Below, in pieces: positions 14,117-20,334 of a stretch of DNA of 20,374 nucleotides. The stretch's first letter is position 1; every line of letters starts with the position of its first letter. Under the pieces are notes generated by a model. It worked only from the letters and a program-made list of their open reading frames with translations. It searched no databases and was not told the origin of the DNA. The stretch covers positions 1-20,374 of the IMG/VR virus record IMGVR_UViG_3300013131_000308; one strand, given 5' to 3'. The stretch is from a virus. The translations under genes and the position numbers were made by a program.

Positions 14117-14542
14117 CTAGTTCGTCCAATGCTCGCCGTGATTAATCATCACCAGCGTCCATTCGTCAGCGGTACTATCGGCCACCACCTGCACATCTGC
14201 ATTGCTGCTGGTGGTCACGCTCATCGCCCCCGCGCTGCCGGTGATGTCCAGCGTCGCGCCAATCGCCCGTGCGCTCGCGTCGTACACCGCGTACACCGCA
14301 TCCGCATCGGTAATCACCTCGACCTGCGTCGTGCTGGCGGTGCCGCTCGTGGTGTTCAGCACCACGCCCACCAGCGCCCCATCGTTGGTCGCCGCCAGAT
14401 CAATCTCGCCGCTTTCCAGATTCACCAGATCGCCCTTGTACAGGGTCTCAGTGTCTTTGAAGGTCAGTTTCTGAATCGTCGGCTGCCCGCCGCTCAGGCG
14501 GTACATAAACCGGAATCCGGCTGTCACATCAACTACTGCCAT
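14117..14542 (-). CDS. Head decoration / cement-like protein
   Basis: A 141-residue beta-rich protein (MAVVDVTAGFRFMYRLSGGQ...). It contains FKDTETLYKGDLVNLESGEI followed by DLAATNDGALVGVVLNTTSG, a pattern known from capsid cement or DUF2190-type proteins that stabilise the expanded capsid ('YKGDLV', 'GALVGVV'). The frame extends upstream to a TTG at 14557, but the ATG at 14542 is chosen because GGAGAG lies nine bases before it. It stands between scaffold and major capsid, where decoration genes are typical. A small stem-loop lies in the gap before it (14572-14601). The C-terminus ends in ADEWTLVMINHGEHWTN. Confidence 0.7.
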   Translation of the reverse strand: MAVVDVTAGFRFMYRLSGGQPTIQKLTFKDTETLYKGDLVNLESGEIDLAATNDGALVGVVLNTTSGTASTTQVEVITDADAVYAVYDASARAIGATLDITGSAGAMSVTTSSNADVQVVADSTADEWTLVMINHGEHWTN

Positions 14543-14571
14543 TGTCGTTCTCTCCAATCACGTTGTTGTAG

Positions 14572-14601
14572 GCTACCCGTCCGCCGAAGCCTCCGGGCAG
14601 C
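14572..14601 (-). other. Small inverted repeat between scaffold and cement genes
   Basis: The arms GCTGCCCG (14601-14594) and CGGGTAGC (14579-14572) on the minus strand pair over eight bases with one G-T wobble and a 14-base GC-rich loop that includes TTCG. There is no T-tract after it, so it is not an intrinsic terminator. It may be an mRNA processing or stability element between scaffold and capsid-cement cistrons, a place where phages often adjust relative yield. It could also be a chance hairpin in GC-rich DNA. Confidence 0.3.
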
Positions 14602-14632
14602 GTTTGCGATTGGCATCTCGCCATCCGTCTAC

Positions 14633-15223
14633 CTAGCCCTCGCGGGCCGCTTTGGCCTTCGCGCTGATATACTGCTCATCCGTCATGCCGAATCGGCGTG
14701 CCGCTGCGCGTTCATCCTCGCTCAGGCTGACAGTTTTCCGACCTGCCGCACCCGCCCCCGCATCCAGATCGGGCGCGATCTTGGCCGTTAGTCGCTGCCA
14801 GTTTGCATCCAACCACGTCGCCAGCTTTTCCGGTGCATAGTCCCCCGGAACCAGCGCGCGCAAGTCCTCCCGAACCTGCCCGATGCGCGCTTCGTTGCTG
14901 GCGCGAATGATGCCCTCCAGTGTTTTCGCCCTGTCCTCGAACGGCTTCAGGCTCTCCACCTCTGCCGCCCGCTGCCGGGCCAGTTCCTCATAATTGCCCT
15001 GCTCGGCCAGCCGCTTCTGTTGCGCCTCGCCCAGCCCTTTGATCGTCGTTTCCAACTCGTTCAGCCGATGCCGCCGCGACGCGCTCTCTTTGTTCACATC
15101 GCTCAGCCGCGCCTCCAGGTCAGCAAACCGCTTCTGCGCCCACTCCGGCAGCCCGCTTAAATCATTCTGCGTGCCACCCTCAGCCGCTGGCATCCCGCCC
15201 GCAGCCTGCGTATCATCCGTCAT
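14633..15223 (-). CDS. Capsid scaffold protein
   Basis: A 196-residue highly charged, Ala/Glu/Arg-rich protein beginning MTDDTQAAGGMPAAEGGTQN. The middle (about residues 30-110) is one long coiled-coil type helix: FADLEARLSDVNKESASRRH, NELETTIKGLGEAQQKRLAE, ARQRAAEVESLKPFEDRAKT. This low-complexity helical profile directly before the major capsid cluster is typical of scaffold proteins. The C-terminus (SLSEDERAAARRFGMTDEQY) resembles the end region of such proteins. I see no protease catalytic motif. The frame extends to GTG 15250, inside the promoter-like element, so the ATG at 15223 is preferred; a GGGGGG tract lies nine bases before it. Confidence 0.75.
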   Translation of the reverse strand: MTDDTQAAGGMPAAEGGTQNDLSGLPEWAQKRFADLEARLSDVNKESASRRHRLNELETTIKGLGEAQQKRLAEQGNYEELARQRAAEVESLKPFEDRAKTLEGIIRASNEARIGQVREDLRALVPGDYAPEKLATWLDANWQRLTAKIAPDLDAGAGAAGRKTVSLSEDERAAARRFGMTDEQYISAKAKAAREG

Positions 15224-15247
15224 TAGCTCACGCCCCCCTGCTCCATC

Positions 15248-15276
15248 CACCTATTCTCACTCTACCACCCTGTCAA
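15248..15276 (-). promoter_or_regulatory. Promoter-like element upstream of the scaffold-capsid unit
   Basis: On the minus strand the element begins TTGACA (15276-15271) followed by GGGTGGTAGAGTGAGAA and TAGGTG. It matches the element at 20178-20206 in 25 of 29 positions. Read as sigma-70, TTGACA is a perfect -35; a 17-base spacer leads to TAGGTG, a weak -10. Alternatively TGGTAGAGT inside it resembles an extended -10 at short spacing, or the element could be an operator. It lies 25 bases before the scaffold ATG and just downstream of the palindromic repeat. A capsid-unit promoter here would fit the terminator at 12741-12773. Confidence 0.5.
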
Positions 15277-15292
15277 GTGTCACCCCTCAGTT

Positions 15293-15336
15293 CCCCATCC
15301 CCATTGCGATGGGGATGGGGCTAGGGGGTGGGGACT
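15293..15336. repeat. Intergenic palindromic repeat
   Basis: A perfect 12-bp palindrome arm (CCCCATCCCCAT ... ATGGGGATGGGG, 15293-15320) is followed by the tail CTAGGGGGTGGGGACTTC, whose last bases form part of the minor head gene's TGA. The arm sequence differs from the other copies on both sides in a compensatory way (CATCC/GGATG instead of CTCC/GGAG), which keeps the pairing. Confidence 0.85.
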
Positions 15337-16338
15337 TCACCCCTCCATCACCTCGCGCAGCGTCTTTTCGCGTGCCATATCCCCGTACACCGGGTCGCTA
15401 TATGTCCCCACGAAATCCCGCAGCGTCGCCCGCCCACTCTGTAACATCTCCAGCGCGCCCGGCCCCGCCATCGCCAACTGGTTCTCTTCTGGCAGCGCCG
15501 CGAACCACGCCTCTCCCCCCTGCACCTGCCGATCCACCCCGCGCAGCACCGGCACACCGATGCACCGCCCGTTATGATGGTCAATCACCGCCGCACCAAT
15601 CGGCAACCGCGTCCCGTGCAGCGCCACACACGCCAAACACGTCCGCGCGTCCAAACTCGCCACCCGCACCTGATACCCCAGAATGTCCGCGTTCGCATTC
15701 TGGTACACCTGCGATCCGCGCCTGTAGCTGTGGATATACAATGTCCGCATCATCGTGTTCGCCTGTGCTGCCGGCAGCCCCTCCGTCGCGTTCGTCACCG
15801 CCGCTGCCACCCGCCTCGGCCCCCACCCCTCCACCAGCCCGCGTATCGCCTGATTCTGCACCACATCCAGCACCGCGCCGCTATACCGCTGCACCTCGCT
15901 CGCCCACGCATCCCCCTGCACATAATCCACCAGCGCCGCCACAGCATCCGGGTTCGGCTTATTCCACGCCGCCCCGATCTGCGCCAGCATCCGGCCATCT
16001 GTGCCCTGTAGCGCCAGCGTTTGCGTCAATCGCCCTGCCGCCTCCGCCCCCTTTGCCTGCACCTCCCCCCCCGCATCATTCACCGCCTGCGCGTTCCGCC
16101 GCATCACGGGTTCTAGGTCAGCCACCAACGCCCGCAGCACCGGGTTATCAGGCCGCAGGCGTTCGCCCGCCGCCTCCAACCGTGCCGCCTCCGCATCCAG
16201 TTCGGCCAACCGTTGCGCCACGATTCCACTCGTGCTGCGCCCCGCCACCGCCCCCAGAACCGCCCGCGTCGCCCGCGCATAGTTCCGGTCTAGCAAATCG
16301 CTCACGATCTCATTCAGCGAACGCGCCACACTGCTCAT
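15337..16338 (-). CDS. Minor head protein (Mu gpF-like, PF04233-type)
   Basis: This is a 333-residue protein. The C-terminal half has the Mu-F head morphogenesis signature: AQANTMMRTLYIHSYRRGSQ, then ASLDARTCLACVALHG with C234 and C237, and DHHNGRCIGVPV with H254/H255 and C259, a probable metal- or disulfide-stabilised core. Before it, residues 1-180 are helical and charged. The end (FAALPEENQLAMAGPG, then ATLRDFVGTYSDPVYGDM) also matches the family. These proteins assist head assembly and DNA passage near the portal. The ATG at 16338 has GAGG five bases upstream; a GTG one codon earlier is not preferred. The TGA shares bases with the adjacent repeat at 15293-15336. Confidence 0.85.
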   Translation of the reverse strand: MSSVARSLNEIVSDLLDRNYARATRAVLGAVAGRSTSGIVAQRLAELDAEAARLEAAGERLRPDNPVLRALVADLEPVMRRNAQAVNDAGGEVQAKGAEAAGRLTQTLALQGTDGRMLAQIGAAWNKPNPDAVAALVDYVQGDAWASEVQRYSGAVLDVVQNQAIRGLVEGWGPRRVAAAVTNATEGLPAAQANTMMRTLYIHSYRRGSQVYQNANADILGYQVRVASLDARTCLACVALHGTRLPIGAAVIDHHNGRCIGVPVLRGVDRQVQGGEAWFAALPEENQLAMAGPGALEMLQSGRATLRDFVGTYSDPVYGDMAREKTLREVMEG

Positions 16339-16357
16339 CACATCCTCTTTCTCTTCT

Positions 16358-16466
16358 CCCCTCTCCCTACGGAGAGGGGTCGGGGGTGAGGTTCTTCTCC
16401 TATTCCCCTCCCTATCGCAATGGGGAGGGGTTAGGGGTGGGGACTATTCTCAGGGGGTGGGGATCA
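16358..16466. repeat. Composite of palindromic repeats (three units)
   Basis: Unit one (16358-16399) is the CCCCTCTCC/GGAGAGGGG type with the GAGG tail. Unit two (16405-16443) is the CCCCTCCC/GGGGAGGGG type with TTAGGGGTGGGGA. Unit three (16452-16464) is a tail only. The order and joining bases match the composite at 9555-9666. It fills the gap between the cement-like protein and the minor head gene, three bases from the former's TAA. Confidence 0.85.
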
Positions 16467-16874
16467 TTACACCGCCGCCGTGCCGCGCACCAGCTTCACA
16501 ATCAGCGTGCTCGTGCTGATCGCCACGCCCAGCACCACCGGATACCACCCCGTCGTCACATCGCCCACCGGCGCAATCCCGCCCGCCGTCGCGCTCAGCA
16601 CATACACGCCCTTCGCCACCGTGCCGCCAACGGTGAAATCGTCATCTTCCACCACCAATCGCACCGGCTGCCCGCTGCTCGCCCCGTTCACAGCGATGCC
16701 CACCGCGTTCGCCGTCGCAGCACTCGCGTTCGCATCCGCCAGCTTCACGCGCCCATCGGTCGCATCCACATAGCACACCTGTCCCGCCGTCACCGTCGCG
16801 CCCGCAATCCCGTCCCGATACACCGCATTCGCCCCCGGCACCACATCCGCCGCCGTCACCGTTACATCAGCCAT
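16467..16874 (-). CDS. Small cement-like structural protein
   Basis: The 135 residues (MADVTVTAADVVPGANAVYR...) are Ala/Val/Gly/Thr-rich and beta-like with turns: GATVTAGQVCYVDATDGRVK, AVGIAVNGASSGQPVRLVVE, GGTVAKGVYVLSATAGGIAP and WYPVVLGVAISTSTLIVKLV. The pattern of 'TAGQ-CYVDATDGRVKLADAN', 'GIAVNGASSGQPVRL' and 'VLSATAGGIAP' resembles small phage capsid cement or decoration proteins (DUF2190-like), though it lies between portal and minor head rather than next to the capsid gene. The ATG overlaps the portal TGA in TGATG, with GGGGGG six bases upstream. The TAA is three bases from the repeat cluster at 16358-16466. Confidence 0.7.
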   Translation of the reverse strand: MADVTVTAADVVPGANAVYRDGIAGATVTAGQVCYVDATDGRVKLADANASAATANAVGIAVNGASSGQPVRLVVEDDDFTVGGTVAKGVYVLSATAGGIAPVGDVTTGWYPVVLGVAISTSTLIVKLVRGTAAV

Positions 16875-18274
16875 CACGCACCCCCCATATTGAACTCACT
16901 AAACCCCGGTAGATTCCCCGCCAGCGCCGCCAACTGATTTTGTTGTTGCGCTGCCTTCTCAGCCATCAACGCCGCGATTTTGTCCGGGTCATACCCGTAT
17001 GCCGCCGCGATCAGCCGCAAAAACTCATGCTCGCCCACGCTCTCCCGCACCTTCAACGCATTGTCAATAATCTCCGTCCGGTTGCGGATTTCCGCCTGCC
17101 GCCATCGGCACATCCACCGCGCCGCCGCCGGAGGCAGCACGCTCCCGAACACCCCCGCCAACCGGTGCGCGAACGCCATCACGTCCTCCCACACATTCCC
17201 GTTTCGCACGCTGAACACCTGCACTTTCTCCAGCAGGCCGTTCTCACGCTCTTTCAGCGCCTCGCCACTTTGGCTATCCCCGCCCATCATGCTCGGCAGC
17301 GGTGTCCGGCTGATCGTCCCGATCTGGTTAATCAGCCAATCGGCCTGCGCGATAAAAGGTACAATCTGCCCCTGCTCCATCACGCCCGCATCCGCCACCT
17401 GATCGTTCGTCAACCCGTCCGGCGCGATCACCACCCACATCCCCGGCGACAAGTTCGCTGGCGGGTCAAACCCCCGCGCCACCCGCACCTGAAACGCCGT
17501 CAACTCGCTCGTCAGCACCATGCTCACCAGCGTTCGATTCAGCGCATCCTGTAGCGGCACTACGTTCGCAATCTCCGAGCGCCCATAAAACCGCCCCGTC
17601 CGCCGCTTGTTCCGCAGATGAAACACCGGAACGCCCAGTGCCCCGCCCGCGTTATCCACCCACTCCGCCGCCTCTAGTTGGATGAACTCCCCGCCCACTC
17701 CCACCGTTGCCCCATCCCGATAGAGCAGCTTTTCCACCCGGTCAGGCAGATACACATTCACCCGCTTATCATCGCCCTCGTCCCACACTTTCACCGCCCC
17801 CACCATCTGCTGCGCCATCCGGTCATACACCGGAATCACGCCCACCCGCCCGTCCCACGCGCTCTCATGCGTCAGCCGCACCTGCTGCGCCTCATTGTCC
17901 CAACTCACCATCACGAACGCATCCCCATCACACACCGCGTCCGCATGCACATCCATTTGCAGCCCGTCGAACCGATTCGCCGCCATCACCCCCGCCGCCC
18001 ACTGGCTCGCCGCATCGTTATCCGTCACGATGCTCTCGACCACCAGCCGATCAGCCATTCGGTCAACCACCATCTCGCAATAGTTGTCATTGAACTGGTC
18101 AGTCACCGTCCCGCTGATACGCAGCATGTCCCGCATCGCGCTCGTCAGTTTCGCCCGATGCTCCCCCGCGTTGTACTGCCGCCACAGCGCCACGCCCTGC
18201 CCCCACACCGTCACGCCGTCCTGCCAGTCCACCGCCACCACATCGCCCAACATCCGCTGCAAATCGTTAAGCAT
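16874..18274 (-). CDS. Portal protein (SPP1 gp6-like)
   Basis: A 466-residue protein directly after the large terminase, as in most tailed phages. Features match SPP1-type portals. The N-terminal helix region contains VALWRQYNAGEHRAKLTSAM and later QFNDNYCEMVVDRMADRLVV. A middle beta wing includes DAVCDGDAFVMVSWDNEAQQ and RVGVIPVYDRMAQQMVG, and a segment FYGRSEIANVVPLQDALNRT with 'GRSEI..V.PLQDALNR', which is characteristic. The crown includes SLTGEAL-like 'DSQSGEALKERENGLLEKVQ'. It forms the dodecameric DNA channel. The ATG overlaps the terminase stop by eight bases. The C-terminal tail is Gln-rich (EKAAQQQNQLAALAG). Confidence 0.9.
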   Translation of the reverse strand: MLNDLQRMLGDVVAVDWQDGVTVWGQGVALWRQYNAGEHRAKLTSAMRDMLRISGTVTDQFNDNYCEMVVDRMADRLVVESIVTDNDAASQWAAGVMAANRFDGLQMDVHADAVCDGDAFVMVSWDNEAQQVRLTHESAWDGRVGVIPVYDRMAQQMVGAVKVWDEGDDKRVNVYLPDRVEKLLYRDGATVGVGGEFIQLEAAEWVDNAGGALGVPVFHLRNKRRTGRFYGRSEIANVVPLQDALNRTLVSMVLTSELTAFQVRVARGFDPPANLSPGMWVVIAPDGLTNDQVADAGVMEQGQIVPFIAQADWLINQIGTISRTPLPSMMGGDSQSGEALKERENGLLEKVQVFSVRNGNVWEDVMAFAHRLAGVFGSVLPPAAARWMCRWRQAEIRNRTEIIDNALKVRESVGEHEFLRLIAAAYGYDPDKIAALMAEKAAQQQNQLAALAGNLPGFSEFNMGGA

Positions 18275-19508
18275 ATCTCCGCCCTACCGCCTTAATCGGC
18301 TTCTTCGGTTCCTCGTTTATCATTTCCCACGCCCCGCTGCTTGCATCCACCTGATCGTCATGTTCGCCAAAGGGGAATGCCGTCAATTCCTCGATATACG
18401 CATCCGCCCACGCCCGATCCGCCAGATGCACCAGCCCCAGCGCCGCCCGCGCCGCAAATGGCAGCACTCTTGTCACCTTATCTACATGCGCCGTATATCC
18501 GCGTATCACATGCCGCGCCAGCCGCCGATCTTTCGCCAGCGCCTGTATCGCCCGCGTCATATACCCCGCCTGCTCGAATCCCTGCACCACCTCCGCCCCA
18601 TCCGCCAGCATCACATCCGCAATGAACCTCGGCAGATCGTGTAACTCCACCCGCCCCCGCGCCACATCGCTGATCGTATGCTCCCCGTTCGCGTGTGCAT
18701 CCATCCTCAGCCCCACCGTATAGTCCGCCCCGGTTCGGCTGCTCATTGCCAAATCCCAGTACCGCACCGCCCTCACCACCTGCGGTACAACTCGCACCCT
18801 CGGCTCAAACCACGCCCGTTTGATAATCCCGCCCTCCGCAGGTCGAGGCTCTTGCATATATAGCGCCGCAAACGAGTATTCCCCCTGCGTTCGCGCTATA
18901 TCCCTCAGCGCCCCCGCGTCATATCGCTCCGGCCATAGCACCGCTCCCACCTCTCGCCCCAGCGCATCCCCCCCCACCGCCAGCGCGGGCAGCACCAGCG
19001 TCTCCCACTTATCCCCCTCGCGCTTCAGCAGCCGCCCGGTCAGATCGTCCTGATGCCACCGCGTCGCCATCACGATCACCGCCCCGCCCGGCTCCAGCCG
19101 CGTATACAAATCGTCCGTATACGAATCCCAAATTTTATCCCTATACGTTTGCGATTCGGCCTGCTCACGGTTTTTTACCGGGTCATCCAGCACCAGCAGA
19201 TGCGCCCCTTTGCCCGTCGCGCCGCCACCCATCCCCAGCGCGTCCGCCCCGCCTTCCTCGTTCGTATCCGCGATATTCCACTCCATCACGCTCTGGCTGT
19301 CCCCCGCCAGCGTCGTTCCCGGAAAGATCGCCCCATACGCCCTCGACCTCAACAAATTTCGCGCCGTCCGGCTGTTTTTGTTCGCTAACCCCTGCCCGTA
19401 GCTCACCAGCATCACGCGGTGTCCCGGATTGCGCCCCAAATGCCATATTGGATACAATCGGCTCACCGTCAATGTTTTCCCGTGTCTCGGTGGCATCGCA
19501 ATAATCAA
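18267..19508 (-). CDS. terL: Terminase large subunit, main part (ATPase C-terminal portion and nuclease)
   Basis: 413 residues of a large terminase, the packaging motor. Motifs visible: Walker A-type MPPRHGKT at residues 5-12, Walker B LLVLDD near 104-109, coupling motif MATRWHQDD at 147-155, and nuclease-domain motifs RYWDLAMSS (D252) and GEHDDQVDA (381-389). The frame starts at TTG 19508, only four residues before the Walker motif, so the N-terminal adaptor segment is missing. That segment is encoded in the +1 frame by 19723-19505. With one more base in the G run at 19525-19530 the two would join into a 485-residue protein of normal length. TTG 19508 overlaps the upstream TGA (TTGA) and has GGAGG ten bases before it, so coupled translation of a split protein is also possible. 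Confidence 0.88.
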   Translation of the reverse strand: MIIAMPPRHGKTLTVSRLYPIWHLGRNPGHRVMLVSYGQGLANKNSRTARNLLRSRAYGAIFPGTTLAGDSQSVMEWNIADTNEEGGADALGMGGGATGKGAHLLVLDDPVKNREQAESQTYRDKIWDSYTDDLYTRLEPGGAVIVMATRWHQDDLTGRLLKREGDKWETLVLPALAVGGDALGREVGAVLWPERYDAGALRDIARTQGEYSFAALYMQEPRPAEGGIIKRAWFEPRVRVVPQVVRAVRYWDLAMSSRTGADYTVGLRMDAHANGEHTISDVARGRVELHDLPRFIADVMLADGAEVVQGFEQAGYMTRAIQALAKDRRLARHVIRGYTAHVDKVTRVLPFAARAALGLVHLADRAWADAYIEELTAFPFGEHDDQVDASSGAWEMINEEPKKPIKAVGRRYA

Positions 19509-19723
19509 TCGCCCGATGCCTCCGCCCCCCGCGTTTCCACATACCGCGTCACCTGCATAAGCTGCTCATCCAGCAACCGCAAATGCGCCGCATCCTCATA
19601 CCCCCGGTACACCGCCGCCTTAAACGCGCTCAGGCTGATGTCCTGCCGCCCCGTGCGGCTCAGCGTCACCCCGGCTGCCGCTAGGCTGTTACGCGCCAGT
19701 GCCTGCGCCAACGCCCAATTCAT
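19505..19723 (-). CDS. terL: Terminase large subunit, N-terminal fragment in another frame
   Basis: The 72 residues (MNWALAQALARNSLAAAGVT...) contain AAVYRGYEDAAHLRLLDEQLMQVTRYVE, which corresponds to the region that precedes the Walker A motif in many large terminases (aromatic residue, 'HL..L...L..V', then basic 'RLIIAMPPRHGK'). The frame ends GAEASGD-TGA, with odd residues after VETRG; in the other frame the same DNA reads GGGGIGRLIIAMPPRHGKT, the family's expected sequence. The crossing is at or near the six-G run 19525-19530, where a single-base loss would explain everything. The gene overlaps small terminase by 35 bases. Either an assembly or sequencing indel, a real disruption, slippage, or a split gene; the first and third are simplest. 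Confidence 0.7.
   Translation of the reverse strand: MNWALAQALARNSLAAAGVTLSRTGRQDISLSAFKAAVYRGYEDAAHLRLLDEQLMQVTRYVETRGAEASGD
19525..19530 (-). other. Homopolymer at the terL frame change
   Basis: Six consecutive G on the minus strand lie where the large terminase reading frame changes by -1. Seven G would give one continuous 485-residue frame. A run of this length can produce sequencing or assembly indels, real phase mutations, or transcriptional slippage. The local codons (CGG GGG GCG) are a poor ribosomal slippery heptamer. Confidence 0.6.
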
Positions 19724-20156
19724 TAATCATCGCCTCGAATACTGCCCCCAGATCAACCCCCCGCGCCCGCGCCGCCTCTGCCAACTGCCGCTGTAACCCC
19801 GCGTCCACATCCAGAATCAGCCGCGTCGTCCGTCCCCAGTTCTGCGGATCGCTCCGCTCCAGAAACCACGCATCGGCCTGCCAATTTCCCGCCTCGCCCG
19901 CCGCCTGTATCCGCTGGATTCGCGCCCGCCGTGCATCGGCCCGCGCCTTTTCTACCGCCGCCGCAAATTCCGCATCGCTCCGCTTCCAACGCGCCAGCGT
20001 ATCATCGCTAATCCCCGCCACCGCACACGCATCCGCCACCGTATTCCCCTCCCGCAGCGCTCGTAACACTGTCGGGATGATCGTCTTATCCACCTCATGC
20101 AGCAGCTTATTCGTTCGTTTTTTCGCCGTCCCGGCTACCGTCTTTTTCTGTGCCAT
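19689..20156 (-). CDS. terS: Terminase small subunit
   Basis: The 155-residue protein starts MAQKKTVAGTAKKRTNKLLH. Residues about 39-58 (TVADACAVAGISDDTLARWK) form a helix-turn-helix of the kind that binds the packaging site, followed by RSDAEFAAAVEKARADARR and a central WFLERSDPQNWGRT that is typical of small terminases ('W.LER..P..WG'). The rest is a helical oligomerisation region. The frame extends to GTG 20180, but that codon lies in the promoter-like element, so ATG 20156 is preferred; the ribosome binding site is weak. It heads the module and overlaps the large terminase gene by 35 bases. The DNA packaging start site is often within or near this gene, but I cannot identify it. Confidence 0.88.
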   Translation of the reverse strand: MAQKKTVAGTAKKRTNKLLHEVDKTIIPTVLRALREGNTVADACAVAGISDDTLARWKRSDAEFAAAVEKARADARRARIQRIQAAGEAGNWQADAWFLERSDPQNWGRTTRLILDVDAGLQRQLAEAARARGVDLGAVFEAMINELGVGAGTGA

Positions 20157-20177
20157 AGCTCTCGCTGTCCATTTCCT

Positions 20178-20206
20178 CACCTATCCCCACTGTATCACCC
20201 TGTCAA
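20178..20206 (-). promoter_or_regulatory. Promoter-like element upstream of small terminase
   Basis: On the minus strand TTGACA (20206-20201) is followed by GGGTGATACAGTGGGGA and TAGGTG. It is the partner of the element at 15248-15276 (25 of 29 positions identical). With a sigma-70 reading the -35 is perfect and the -10 (TAGGTG, 17-base spacer) weak; TGATACAGT within is an alternative -10-like stretch. Initiation about 7 bases after the -10 would leave roughly 15 bases before the small terminase ATG. It lies about 15 bases downstream of the palindromic repeat 20220-20268 in the direction of transcription. Probably the late or structural-module promoter, or an operator for a phage regulator. 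Confidence 0.5.
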
Positions 20207-20318
20207 CCACCCCGCCTCTCCCCCCCTCTCCATGTAATGGGGAGGGGGCAGGGGGTGGGGTTCTTCTCGCATCATGCTCCGCACAAGCCACCCGCCACGC
20301 CGCGATAATATCCGCCAT
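20181..20318 (-). CDS. Possible small ORF whose C-terminus is repeat-derived
   Basis: ATG 20318 opens a 45-codon frame (MADIIAAWRVACAEHDARR...) with GGGGGG six bases upstream. The first 19 residues look like a genuine helical protein start, but from TPPPAPSPLHGEGGRGG onward the frame is simply the translation of the palindromic repeat at 20220-20268, and the TAG falls in the promoter-like element. I read it as a small or truncated gene whose 3' end was replaced by the repeat, or a chance frame. No function can be given. Confidence 0.3.
   Translation of the reverse strand: MADIIAAWRVACAEHDARRTPPPAPSPLHGEGGRGGVVDRVIQWG
20220..20268. repeat. Intergenic palindromic repeat
   Basis: The arms CCCCCTCTCCAT and ATGGGGAGGGGG (with one G-T-type mismatch) around a centre GTA, then the tail CAGGGGGTGGGGTTCTTCTC. 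It lies about 15 bases upstream of the small terminase promoter-like element, in the same orientation as the other copies. Confidence 0.85.
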
Positions 20319-20334
20319 CCCGATCCCCCCTATT

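Noticed and set aside
13210-14145. A 311-codon plus-strand frame opposite the major capsid gene.
   Set aside because: His/Arg-rich shadow of a clearly recognised capsid gene with no ribosome binding site or family resemblance.
2918-16466. The palindromic repeats as intrinsic terminators.
   Set aside because: The hairpins are strong but the minus-strand sequence after them lacks a T-tract, unlike the true terminator at 12741-12773.
14994-16937. A 647-codon open frame on the plus strand.
   Set aside because: It is antisense to scaffold, minor head, cement and repeats, is extremely Pro/Ser/Arg-rich, crosses non-coding palindromic repeats, and shows no domain. It is open because the coding strand is G-rich and stops are rare in this antisense phase.
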